Shown: positions 1 through 9,324, numbered from the stretch's first letter. The stretch: DNA of 13,923 nucleotides from Circinella minor (GCA_016758965.1 JAEPRB010000553.1:1-13923); one strand, 5' to 3'. Program-made: numbers and translations. The notes: generated by a model from the sequence alone, not told the origin.

Positions 1-923
1 CATTAAATATCAAGTTTATTAAGAAATAACTACGTATTACGTACAATATATTTTCTGAAAAAGATGAACATTGTAAGAAGTTTATTTGTAAATGCGCAAA
101 AATTTAATAAGAGTATGCAAGAATAAAATTCTGAGTGCGCATTATCATGGGCTAAAAATCCAGTAAGGGCGGTCATACAAAACAGAACACCAACCCAGAG
201 TTACTACAGCTGCGAACCCTTCCCTCACTTTTCTTTATTTCTTTTGTAATTCATCGTGTATATTGTTACTTGGCAAGGAAACACAGTTTGTCATAGTAAG
301 TTGTTATATACTGCTGAAAATCATTTTAAAAAAAAAACTCTATGGTTTTGATTCTTTAATATTTTCACAAAAGCCAGTTGTTCCCGTCAAAGAATAAAAA
401 CTGCGCATTTACGAATTTATAATGGGGCTCTAGTTTCTATCTTATATACACTAATGATACTATTTCTCTCATTTTTGTTATGATTTATACATTGTATTCT
501 TCTTCTAGACTTTATAATAATGTTTATCTCCTTTTGCCATTATATTAGAACTTCCGATGTGAAGCAAAGGACGAATGGTCATAAATCAGTGTAGTAAAGT
601 AAGTAGAAATATCAAGTTGTGGCAATAGGTCGTCATGGCGACTTGGAAATTGTACAGCATTTCTGGGTAGAGTTTCAATGTGAGTGGGGTGACACTAGTT
701 CTACTAATATATGCTCTTGTTTTTTACAGACTGGATAATGTACTGTATACTTATAAATAAGCTAGTAGTTGTGAGTATTCCTTTTATGTTTATCATACCA
801 TCCATATTAAACAAACTTAATCTATTTTCTTCCTCATTGATTTTCTCCTTTTTATTTTTGCTGCTTCCATTTAGTTAAAGTCTTGATGAAAATACACCGC
901 CGACTTTCCACGACAAGCGTTCG
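1..923. other. Gene-free left flank of the tandem array
   Basis: I see no open frame of useful length, RNA gene or long repeat here. The sequence is mixed AT-rich DNA with few homopolymers; the longest clear run is nine A at about 329. A pyrimidine-rich stretch followed by CAG lies just before 731 and resembles a splice acceptor, but no coding frame follows it. The array core starts abruptly at about 924-927, directly after a short GC-richer stretch at 897-923. Confidence 0.5.
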
Positions 924-926
924 GAT

Positions 927-1114
927 CATCCACCTGTAAACGCACGCAGTATGTGTTTGCGCTGCGCATATGTGCCCGGGGTCTACGGTACTACATGGCT
1001 CACAGCCACTTTAAGGTGTATTCTAGACGCTTGGTTCATAGGATTGGGAATTACTATGGATCCAAGTTTGGCCCAACAGGCAAGTAAAGCATTTCCCAGC
1101 TTCACTGCGGATGT
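927..1114. repeat. Array core copy 1 (188 bp)
   Basis: This full-length core differs from copies 3 and 4 at a few positions, for example GGCTCACAGCC where the others have GGTTCACAGCC, and CAAGTAAAGC where they have CAAGTGAAGC. Like copy 4 it has CTTCACTGCGG. Its left edge abuts unique DNA. Confidence 0.9.
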
Positions 1115-1314
1115 ATCCGGCTGGCTAAGTTATTTTGGAAGGAACAAAAAGATAAGTCTTTAGCAATAATAGCATGTTGAACTTGATGATAATGGTAATG
1201 ATAATAATAGTAATGATGATGACTAATGGTTATTGGAAACTTTATGTAGGATCTGCCTCATTGTATTTTATTGTTGCTCATAGTGCTTATATTGCACAAT
1301 TGCATCCAGATCAT
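1115..1314. repeat. Array spacer 1, A-type (200 bp)
   Basis: This AT-rich linker contains TAATGATAATAAT-like runs and then a conserved stretch beginning GATGACTAATGGTTATTGG. It is almost identical to spacer 3, differing at only a few positions, and it ends with a duplicated CAT before the next core. Confidence 0.88.
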
Positions 1315-1500
1315 CATCCACCTGTAAACGCACGCAGTATGTGTGCGCTGCGCATATGTGCCCGGGGTCTACGGTACTACATGGTTCACAGCCACTTTAA
1401 GGTGTATTCTAGACGCTTGGTTCATAGGATTGGGAATTACTATGGATCCAAGTTTGGCCCAACAGGCAAGTGAAGCATTTCCCAGCTTCGCTGCGGATGT
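1315..1500. repeat. Array core copy 2 (186 bp, 2-base deletion)
   Basis: This core is the same as the others except that it lacks two T residues near 1343 (GTGTGCGCTG instead of GTGTTTGCGCTG). The deletion shifts the frame that is open in the other three copies. That argues the core is not maintained as a protein-coding unit. Confidence 0.9.
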
Positions 1501-1688
1501 GATCTGGCAGCTTTAGCTACCTTGAAAAAAAACAAAAGATAAGTTTTTAATAATAATGATAATAATAATAACACGGTAAACGTAATGCTAGTGGTGATGA
1601 CTAATGGTTATTAGAAGTCTTATATAGGGTCTGCCTCGTTGTGTTTATTGTTGGTCATAGTGCTCGTTTCGCACGATTGGATCCAGAT
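1501..1688. repeat. Array spacer 2, B-type (188 bp, diverged)
   Basis: This spacer occupies the same position as spacers 1 and 3 but is clearly diverged. It has a different junction after the core, an A-run of eight, its own AATAATGATAATAATAATAA stretch and many substitutions. The right half still aligns (GATGACTAATGGTTATTAG, then the GGTCTGCCTCGTTGTG region). It lacks the extra CAT before the next core. Confidence 0.85.
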
Positions 1689-1876
1689 CATCCACCTGTA
1701 AACGCACGCAGTATGTGTTTGCGCTGCGCATATGTGCCCGGGGTCTACGGTACTACATGGTTCACAGCCACTTTAAGGTGTATTCTAGACGCTTGGTTCA
1801 TAGGATTGGGAATTACTATGGATCCAAGTTTGGCCCAACAGGCAAGTGAAGCATTTCCCAGCTTCGCTGCGGATGT
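1689..1876. repeat. Array core copy 3 (188 bp)
   Basis: This full-length core shares the CTTCGCTGCGG variant with copy 2. A small hairpin, GAAGC with GCTTC around an eight-base loop, sits at about 1848-1865; in copies 1 and 4 the same arms are present. Confidence 0.9.
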
Positions 1877-2077
1877 GATCTGGCTGGCTAAGTTATTTTG
1901 GAAGGAACAAAAAGATAAGTCTTTAGTAATAATAGCATGTTGAACTTGATGATAATGGTAATGATAATAATAGTAATGATGATGACTAATGGTTATTGGA
2001 AACTTTATGTAGGATCTGCCTCATTGCAGTTTATTGTTGCTCATAGTGCTTATATTGCACAATTGCATCCAGATCAT
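1877..2077. repeat. Array spacer 3, A-type (201 bp)
   Basis: This spacer is near-identical to spacer 1. Visible differences include TTTAGTAATAATAG against TTTAGCAATAATAG, and CATTGCAGTTTATTG against CATTGTATTTTATTG. It also carries the extra CAT before the next core, which makes a core-plus-A-spacer unit alternate with a core-plus-B-spacer unit. Confidence 0.88.
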
Positions 2078-2265
2078 CATCCACCTGTAAACGCACGCAG
2101 TATGTGTTTGCGCTGCGCATATGTGCCCGGGGTCTACGGTACTACATGGTTCACAGCCACTTTAAGGTGTATTCTAGACGCTTGGTTCATAGGATTGGGA
2201 ATTACTATGGATCCAAGTTTGGCCCAACAGGCAAGTGAAGCATTTCCCAGCTTCACTGCGGATGT
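2078..2265. repeat. Array core copy 4 (188 bp), right end of array
   Basis: This is the last full-length core, with the CTTCACTGCGG variant seen in copy 1. Immediately after it the ten-base word CGGATGTGAT (2259-2268) is repeated at 2272-2281. The array then stops and unique AT-rich DNA follows. No spacer follows this core. Confidence 0.9.
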
Positions 2266-2281
2266 GATGTACGGATGTGAT

Positions 2282-3746
2282 ATAGTGTGATTCCCCTTTA
2301 TTATTTCTTACTTTGTAATCGTCATGTTGATCGCGCTTTTCTTATTTATATTACTATTTTTATTTACCACCAGAACTATTAATATTGTTATTATTATCCT
2401 CTTGTTATCAAAATATATTTTTGCCATATATACATTACATTGAATAGTTCTCAATTAAACCATATATTTTTGGCAAAGACGAGGTTCTACTGAAATAACA
2501 GATTCTTTTAACTTTTTTACCGTATTATAACCATGGTAATACCAAATTATAGCTAATGTAGATAATATAGTAAATCATAAAATGCATCAATTAAAGTTAG
2601 TTGTTCGTTGGTGCTCTTTTAAAACCCTTTTCCGTGATTAGTTAAGCTTGAGAAGTAAAGCAAAACAATACACTGTCAGAGAATCATCAAAGTGCTATTA
2701 AAATGTTTTCAAACATCGCACATGATTCCCTCTTAGTTTCCTCCTAATTTATCTACTACATAATCAATCTCATCCAACCTGAAATTATGCATGACGATTG
2801 ATAAGTGCTATCACTCTTTCTTTATACACACACACCCTTGTTCCGAGTTATATTAATATGATATGTTCTTTTATAAGTAGCTTCGTCGACACATTACCAC
2901 TTTGAATCGATTGGATCATTGGATAGTCGGATGAGATGAAGAACGCCAAATATGAGCAGTATTGAATTTTTGCAAGTGTACAAATGGGCTTTTACTATGC
3001 TTAATATACTGGGTGACGCTGAAACCTGCAAGTTGACAATATTTTGATCAAAGTAGAATGTTATTCGAGAGTAGTATATAGATATAGCGTATCATATCAA
3101 ATTACAATTATTTAAATCCATCACATATGAAGTTATTCACGTAATAAAGAGAAAAGGTCTATGGGAAAGCAAAAAGGCAAATATAATGGTTCTAACCGTA
3201 CGTATAAAAAAAACAAACCTTTCAGAAAATTGATTTGACCTGATAAAGTATTCTCGATGAATTCTTTATTCACCCATAAAAATGACAAAGTGATATGTCG
3301 TTACAAATGTGTGTGAAGAATATATATTTTGGACATGAAAACAGTTCACATTTTCGTAAAGAATAAACTACTTTTTGTTTTCAATTATTAGTTTTACGTA
3401 GTAGAGTGTTGGAAGTTAATTGAGATACAAACAGCAGTTTCAAACTCTTGATATGGATAAGGAAGGGTGTGTGTAAATGAAACAATATAAATAAGATGCT
3501 TGAATTATATATGATAAAAAGTGCCATGAGTTCCTAAATCCACGAAGTCATTTATTTATATGTGTGAGTTCGTCAAAGACTACGTAATGAAGATTTTAAC
3601 TCATAATATATATGTGATATCGAATAACATGGTTTCAATATAGCAATTAATACGTATATTATCTTCATAGTATGGGCATTTTTCAAACTACTTCAGAAAA
3701 CAGTTTCATCATTGTAGGTATGAGATACATAAAGTAACACATATAG
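2282..3746. other. Gene-free AT-rich DNA right of the array
   Basis: I see no gene, RNA gene or long repeat. The stretch is AT-rich but not homopolymeric. It holds a short (CA)n run at about 2827-2835 and several TACGTA palindromes (3199, 3395, 3581, 3651). No open frame with protein-like composition stands out on either strand. Confidence 0.5.
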
Positions 3747-3976
3747 AGACTCTTGAAATCAATGAATAAGATGCTGCTTCAAGCCCTCTTATGGGCTGCC
3801 ATGGAGGATCTTGCAAGTGTGACGGATATTATTTCACAGTACCTATGTCATATATCCAACAATGATTAATTCGTGAAGATATGAAAGAAGCTCTACGAGA
3901 CGGAAAGCTGAATGAATTCGACATGATGAAGATGGAACATGCAGCGGATGAAAAACTCTTAGAGTATTCACGATGA
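3747..3976 (+). pseudogene. Possible decayed coding fragment
   Basis: Two short + strand frames here have more protein-like composition than the surroundings. The first, 3747-3866, reads through MLLQALLWAAMEDLASVTD and stops with TAA at 3867-3869. The second, 3866-3973, is in another frame, reads LIREDMKEALRDGKLNEFD and then MMKMEHAADEKLLEYSR, and stops at 3974-3976. The pair would join by a frameshift near 3866. The segment is locally richer in GC and free of homopolymers. I recognise no family, there are no clear splice sites, and the match to coding sequence could be chance. A 77-codon minus-strand frame covers 3843-4076 but looks less protein-like. Confidence 0.18.
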
Positions 3977-4403
3977 TTACGAATGAAAAAAAAGTCGTGT
4001 ATGGGCAAAAATATGTATCCAGGAAATTAACAAGAATAGCTTCATTCAATTCTTTACTTGGTATAATAATAATCACGACTTGATTGTTCTTTTTCCATCT
4101 CTATATTTTCTTTTTACTAAAACATAATTTTCTTTCTTCATATATATATTTATCTCTTCTTATATTATCATTACCATTATTACATATAAATACTTAATAT
4201 TCCCATCTGCTTAACTTTCTTTTGTTTTTCTTTCTATCGTCCATTTTTATATTTCCTTCATATTACTTTTTACATTGCCCAAATATATCAGCAATTTTCT
4301 TATTAAAAAGTAATTACAAATGGATCCATTCAACTTATTGCTTTATATAGTTTTGTCTTGAAGCATCATACTATAAGAGATATGAAAAATATTAAGTTCT
4401 CAG
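3977..4403. other. Gene-free AT-rich stretch
   Basis: No gene or RNA is visible. The + strand is pyrimidine-rich with TTTCTTT-type words between about 4085 and 4275. There are no strong repeats. Confidence 0.5.
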
Positions 4404-5024
4404 AAGAAAAATCGCACGGATAAGCACTTGTATTTTTTTAAAAAAAAAAACGCATATAATCCAAAAGTATAACCTCTTTTATGTGTTAATATTCGAGCAA
4501 ATTGATACTAATAAGCAGTAAAAATTGATATATTTTATATAATATATTTTATTATAATGGTTTCAAGTGTGCAAAATTAAATAAAGCGAATATCATTCAT
4601 AAGGAGTTATTATAGAAAAAAATTGTATAGAATCTTAATGAAGTATGTTTAGTAAGAGAAGTCGTACTGTTAATATCACAAGAGGATTGGCTATGGCTGT
4701 TGGCGCTGTACCACTATAGTTGAAAACCCGCGAGAAAAAAATCGCACAGGTAGCACTACCCTTATATTATATATATTTATATATTTCATCATGCATGGTT
4801 GTTAAATATTAAATGCTGGTTATATGCAGCCTTTCCCTCCCCCCCCACTTTTTTTTTCAATGCTCTACATTAAATTATGAATGGTTTTAATTAACTAATA
4901 ATTATAATTCCTTAGTCTTTTGTATATGAATATATAAAAATTATTGAAAAGAAAACAAAGCGGCTGCATATATGGAAATTATTAACATATTTTAAAATTG
5001 GGCATTGATCCGCGAGAAAAAAAT
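4404..5024. repeat. Cluster of short dispersed repeats with CGCGAGAAAAAAAT word
   Basis: The 15-base word CCGCGAGAAAAAAAT occurs exactly at 4728-4742 and 5010-5024, an offset of 282. A related stretch, AGAAAAATCGCAC at 4404-4416, matches the sequence that continues the 4728 copy (GAAAAAAATCGCAC, 4733-4746), and both are followed by a GTA/ATA-GCAC variant. CpG-rich words are rare in this AT-rich DNA, so chance recurrence is unlikely. The copies are in the same orientation, so they are not terminal inverted repeats. The origin is unknown. Confidence 0.55.
4821..4972. repeat. Inverted repeat, 11-bp perfect arms
   Basis: TATATGCAGCC at 4821-4831 is perfectly complementary to GGCTGCATATA at 4962-4972, with about 130 bases between. 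Flanking TTT and AAA extend the pairing after a two-base bulge. The pair lies between the two CGCGAG direct repeats, which suggests the remains of a small foldback element. There is no obvious target-site duplication. Confidence 0.45.
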
Positions 5025-5644
5025 AAATAAATACAATAAATTGGTTCTTCTATAATATATATTTAAATTTGAAACATGGCATACTTAAAATAACGAACTG
5101 TATAAATCGTAGGTATAATTCGATTGAAAGAGAATTTTATGGGTGGTACGTACGTATTACTACACTCTATATAATAAAACATGATTGAAATTATGCACAA
5201 AATTATAAAGTAACGACGGAATGTTTATTATTATTAAGAATATCAAAAATTTCTATTACGTCATTGTCAAATAAATGAATTCTTTAATGAAGAAGTTTTC
5301 AAAAAATAAAGAAAATATATGACAAGCATACATTTAATGCAAGGATTGAGGGAAAGGGGGGGGGAAAGGAAAAAATAATATCAACTTCTTTTTTTTTTTT
5401 TTTCGTTCCCCAGATCCTGTAAGTAATGTAATGACCAAAAGAAATTGGCAGCCCCCCCCGTCCCTCTTTTTACAAATAAAAAGATCTACCAAGAAATTGG
5501 GTTTCTAGAATCCGATTTCCCTGATTTTCAGATATTACTTGCTCTAATTAATCGATTCAGTTGCAATAATAATAAAATGACATGATTTCTTTTTCTACGT
5601 ACTTTTTTTTTTATTTCAATCTGTTTTTTTTTTCAAGCTTGTTG
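5025..5644. other. Gene-free stretch with first long homopolymers
   Basis: No gene is visible. The stretch has a purine tract with nine G at 5348-5375, T15 at 5389-5403, C8 at 5452-5459 and the overlapping palindromes TACGTACGTA at 5147-5156. This is where long homopolymers begin. Confidence 0.5.
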
Positions 5645-5669
5645 CAAACCCCAAGGTGGTTTGGGTTTG
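5645..5669. repeat. Compact hairpin CAAACCC / GGGTTTG
   Basis: CAAACCC (5645-5651) pairs with GGGTTTG (5663-5669), and an inner CAA-against-TTT pairing leaves a short loop. It is GC-richer than its surroundings. It could be a chance palindrome or an RNA hairpin if transcribed. No gene lies close enough to make it a terminator. Confidence 0.45.
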
Positions 5670-6019
5670 ATCTACATTGACAACAACAAAAAAAAAAAAA
5701 CCTCCAAGATAATAAAAAAAAAAAGGTGTACGTATTGAGCCTATGTATTGAAGCTGTGTTCAATGAGTGATTGAAAAAAAAAATACTTTTGTAAAGAGAT
5801 ATAATATAAGTATAACACTATGTAGTTCTATTTGAATAATAAATCATGTAGAATAAGAATTTTTAGGAATTCGAGTTGTGAAAGGGTTTTTTCTATTCAA
5901 CGATGATAATAGCGTCTGAATCTCCACAGAAAAAAAAAAAAAAACTTAAAACTAATAAATGGCAGAAAAAGAATCTTTTTGCACGTAAAAAAGAAAAATG
6001 AATTAAAACGATGAAAACA
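5670..6019. other. Gene-free homopolymer-rich stretch
   Basis: No gene is visible. It contains several A runs of 9-14 bases and one TACGTA at 5729-5734. Confidence 0.5.
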
Positions 6020-6180
6020 TTAGATGAACAGAAAATTTTCTGTCCTCATCAATTTTTCCTCTGTGTAATCTAATATAGATTTCGGTTTTTTTTTTTTTTT
6101 TATCTGTTATATAGCTAAACTGGACGATTTACAGTGGAAAACCGACGAAGATGAACAGAAAATTGATGTTCTCATCTAAC
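6020..6180. mobile_element. Possible small foldback (MITE-like) element
   Basis: Two related palindromic blocks, at 6023-6050 and 6150-6176, share GATGAACAGAAAATT. The left block contains the perfect palindrome CAGAAAATTTTCTG. The left edge TTAGATGA is complementary to TCATCTAA at the right edge, and with gaps the two ends pair over about 33 bases (roughly 26 matching). Between them lie T16 (6086-6101) and ordinary AT-rich DNA. No transposase and no clear target-site duplication are seen. AT-rich sequence makes weak palindromes common, so confidence is low. Confidence 0.3.
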
Positions 6181-6715
6181 ATCTACACTTTTCTTCTACT
6201 TGTTTTGTTGGTAAAAAAAAAAAAAAAAAATTAAAATTACGAATCCACATTTTCAATTATCAAGAAAAAACATGATCATAGAATTACAACAAAAAGTACT
6301 TTCATCAAATTGTCTGTTTTTTTTTTTTTTTCGCACACGATAAAATCTTTCAAACCTAAATCACTTCATAAAATACATAATAATTGAAATTTTGTTTTTT
6401 GTAGACGTAGGTAATTGGAGACTGGACACTGGATTTCCGATACTTTTTAACAAACGTATACAGGACGATGGACCGTTTAAACCACATGTCTAGTATTTCC
6501 AAGTAAATACCCATAATTCGTTTTTTTTTTGTTAAGTTTTACCAAACAAAGTTATCGGTCTACTATCCGCTAATTTGATTAGGGAAAAAAAAAGAATAGC
6601 GTATTTCTGTATAAAGAACAACCTGTCGTTCACTTTTCTATGTTCTCTACTTATTACTAGACAGCCGTATTACCACGGCTAAAAAAAAATTGCATGCAAT
6701 TACCTAAATTCTCTT
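6181..6715. other. Gene-free stretch
   Basis: No gene is visible. A18 lies at 6213-6230 and T15 at 6317-6331. A TTTTGTAG/ACGTAG/GTAATT string near 6396-6413 resembles splice signals but encloses no coding sequence. Confidence 0.5.
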
Positions 6716-7301
6716 ATGAATATAAATTTATAGGTTATGAAATGCCATGGTTCTCTATGGATATGCATGAAAAAAAGACAATCATTCATTTTCATGGAAA
6801 AAATAAATCCATGAATCTCTAATTACAAAAATTAATGAATCTGACAGTGACAATGTATGACTCTGAATGATAAATATGAATCTGCATAAAACTGAACAAA
6901 TATCTATCTACGTATGAATATGAATGAAAATGCATGCTTTGTAAATATGAGTGATAATCACTATAAAATCGCATACTTATACTTTGTAAACCCATGATTC
7001 CCACGCACTTCTTTTACTACTTTTCTCATCATCTCATATAGTTAATGACCCCACAAAAAGAAAAATTTTATTATTCAAAGTGACCTACGTACGTATCATA
7101 ATATATAGTAAAAGTGGTTTCTCAACCATGTTATTAGCCACACAGTATTTAATGTATATCTTCATAAAGTAAAAATATATATCATTAAAAAAACTAGGTG
7201 CTGAAAATCTATGAACCTGTAGAATGAATCTATTGCTTATTAATTTATGAATATGTATATGAATATCTATAATCCTCGTTGAATCTGTGAATCTGCATAA
7301 A
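6716..7301. repeat. Degenerate GAATCT/GAATAT repeat region
   Basis: The hexamer GAATCT occurs six times (6813, 6837, 6878, 7226, 7281, 7289) and GAATAT four times (6718, 6916, 7249, 7261) in under 600 bases, all on the + strand and usually preceded by T or AT. The 13-base word GAATCTGCATAAA is repeated exactly at 6878-6890 and 7289-7301. The copies are irregularly spaced. This looks like an old, diverged minisatellite or the remains of duplicated DNA. The two minus-strand open frames across it (6819-7004 and 7085-7342) have repetitive His/Tyr/Ile/Ser readings explained by these words and are not called as genes. Confidence 0.45.
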
Positions 7302-8270
7302 GTGACACTTTTCATAGAGAGATTCATGTCGTTAGTGATCATGGAAATCCATTCATTTCTAGTACTCGTTTTAGCCGTGGTGGCGCGTATTTTATTCTTT
7401 TGTCAACAAGTTAGTTTAAGTTTCATGTAAAAAAACGTTCCATGTTTTTATTTTTTCAGAGTCCAAGTCTCGTGAGGAGGTTTGCAATCTCATATATATA
7501 AGATTTCGTTAGTAGATTAAAAATTAAAGACATTTGACCAACATTGAATATCTTAGTAATAGACAATTGAATTTAGTAATACTATTTTCGACCACGTACG
7601 TACTCTACACACCTAATAATCATAGTTATAAAGGTAATATGAAGACTCTGGGTAATTGTAAACAACTTTTTATGTGTCGGTCAAAAACCATTCTATATAG
7701 AGAACATTCCATTTAAAATCCTGGTTCATTAACTTTTTAATGATTTCAAATAGAGAACTCGATGATTACATATTAAATGATTCACTTTTATATCTTATAT
7801 CCATATCAAACAGTTGGGTGAACCTTCTATAATAACCCGCAGACAGCTAGTACTGTTTTTTTTTAAAAAAAAAATATTTCTCCTCGTTGGTGACACCTTG
7901 GGGGGAGGAGGAAGAGGAGGAGTTCTATAATAGTATGTATACATATAAATGAATATTATAAGTAGGTATCTTTTTGAAATAGATGATAATAAAATAAATG
8001 AATTAGATACAAATCAACACTTGGGTTTAAACAGAAGAATGTCCTTTAACCCACCTAATAATGTTTAAAAATCATTAAATAACGCTAATAATAAATTGGT
8101 CACTATACATATATTGATAAACAAAACAATGATTTTACTGATCCGGGTTGGGTTATAAAATCCACACATCTTTTAATTTTCTTTTGTGTTTATTTAAATG
8201 AATTTAATTGTTATGATATCCCACCGATTTACATTACAATTCATTTTCATTATATCAAACTGTTTGTATC
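7302..8270. other. Gene-free stretch
   Basis: No gene is supported. A pyrimidine tract ending in CAG at about 7460 is followed by a short more complex stretch, but the frames close quickly. A 60-codon + strand frame at 7534-7716 has ordinary AT-rich composition and no recognisable feature. T9A10 lies at 7856-7874 and a 23-base purine tract at 7900-7922. Confidence 0.5.
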
Positions 8271-9324
8271 TATAAAAAAAAAAAAATACACCTACTTTTT
8301 TTTTTTTTTTTTTTTTTTGCTAACAACCAAAATGAACTCGAGATGAATTCATTTTTTTTTTTTTTTTTGTTACCATGACAAAACTTAATTTTGTTACTAT
8401 GCCACTTTTTAACATTATTTATATTTTACAAAACTTAAGGGGGTGTGGGAAAGAATTCATTCCTCTTTTCTCTTCCCCCCCTTTCAAGTCTGTGCGCGGA
8501 AAAAGAAAAATATAGATAAGGTTATTGTTTACAACTAATCTTAATATTTTTTTTTTTTTTGAGCACGTCAAAAAAACACAAAGTAATTTAAAAAATCAAT
8601 CAATCCATCCCAAAAAAAAAAAATGAAATACTTTTTTTTTTCTATTCACGTGGATTTATTATGTAGAAAATAAAAAAAAAAAAACTATTTAAACAAGTTG
8701 TACAAACGATTCAAAAAATAGTCTAAACATTTGACCGAAACAAAAAAGAAAAAAGCACGCGGAAGAAACTTTTTTTGTACAATGTTGTACGAAAAAAAAA
8801 AAAAAAAAAAAAGAAAGTTTATATATCATATATATATATATATATATTTATTTTTATTTTTTCTGTAAAGTTCAATAAATGAGTTGTATCATTTACAATT
8901 CAAATAACCCAAGAATAAAAAGTTCAAATATAAAATGATATGAAATAAATATAAAAGAAAAGGGCCTTATTTTTTTTTAATTTTTGGTAATAAGGGACCA
9001 ATGGTAGGTGATTGAATGGAAATTGTCTAATAAAGAAAAACAAATATAATTTTAGCGGACCCAAAAACGCAGATACAAAAATGAAAAAAAAAAAAAAACA
9101 ATTGGGTTTTTTTTTCGGGGGAGGGAGAGAAGTGGGGGGGTTATGATAAAAAAGACGTGTTTTTTTTTTTGTTTCAATAACAATATTCCCCACCACAACG
9201 GATGATAATTTTGATTTGATTTGATTTTTTTTTATATAAAAGAAAAAAAAACCATAAGAAAAATAAAACACGGTAAACCAAACTAAAAAAGAAAAAAGAA
9301 AAAAAAAAAAAAAACTTTAAAAAG
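8271..9324. repeat. Homopolymer- and microsatellite-dense low-complexity region
   Basis: This region is dominated by runs: A13 at 8274-8286, T23 at 8296-8318, T17 at 8352-8368, a pyrimidine tract with C7 at 8461-8485, A21 at 8792-8812, (AT)n at about 8828-8847, a G-rich tract at 9117-9140 and A16 ending at 9314. The minus-strand open frames at 8924-9271 and 9174-9548 read mostly Phe, Lys and Pro because of these runs, and I do not accept them as genes. Two TTGTACAA palindromes lie at about 8697 and 8775. Confidence 0.7.

Larger units (their letters stand above)
927..2265. repeat. Tandem array, four ~188-bp cores with three spacers (dimeric higher-order repeat)
   Basis: The word CACCTGTAAACGCACGCAG recurs at 931, 1319, 1693 and 2082, giving periods of 388, 374 and 389. 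Each copy has a conserved core of about 188 bases that is much GC-richer than its surroundings, followed by a spacer with AT and trinucleotide-like runs. Spacers 1 and 3 are nearly identical, while spacer 2 is clearly diverged, so the true higher-order period is about 762-763 bases. The array begins and ends within one base or so of a core boundary: four cores, three spacers and no terminal spacer. This is satellite-like or a tandemly amplified dispersed element. The family is not identified with certainty; its general look recalls satellite-type repeats of parasitic flatworms, but that is an impression only. No terminal inverted repeats, poly-A tail, hammerhead core or convincing pol III boxes were found. 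Confidence 0.93.

Noticed and set aside
927..2265. Hammerhead ribozyme or pol III SINE in the array
   Set aside because: I searched both strands by eye for a CTGATGA core with a GAAA partner and for A/B boxes. Only a weak GGTTCATAGG partial B-box match appeared, with no poly-A or oligo-T end.
951..2290. Open frames of 70-117 codons inside the tandem array
   Set aside because: They are the same repeat read over and over. Copy 2 breaks the frame by a 2-base deletion, and the spacer-derived starts (Met/Ile/Val-rich) read through TAATGATAA-type simple sequence.
3843..4076. 77-codon minus-strand open frame
   Set aside because: It starts with an Ile run from ATTATTATTATACC-like sequence and has no recognisable domain. 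The + strand reading of the same segment looks more protein-like.
6819..7342. Two minus-strand open frames rich in His, Tyr, Ser and Ile
   Set aside because: Their composition is explained by the GAATCT/GAATAT repeat words. There is no domain, splice structure or coding bias.
7450..7500. Possible exon after TTTTTTCAG
   Set aside because: All frames after this acceptor-like site close within a short distance and show no protein-like sequence or donor partner.
7534..7716. 60-codon + strand frame
   Set aside because: It is short, AT-rich, and shows no motif, promoter or similarity that I recognise.
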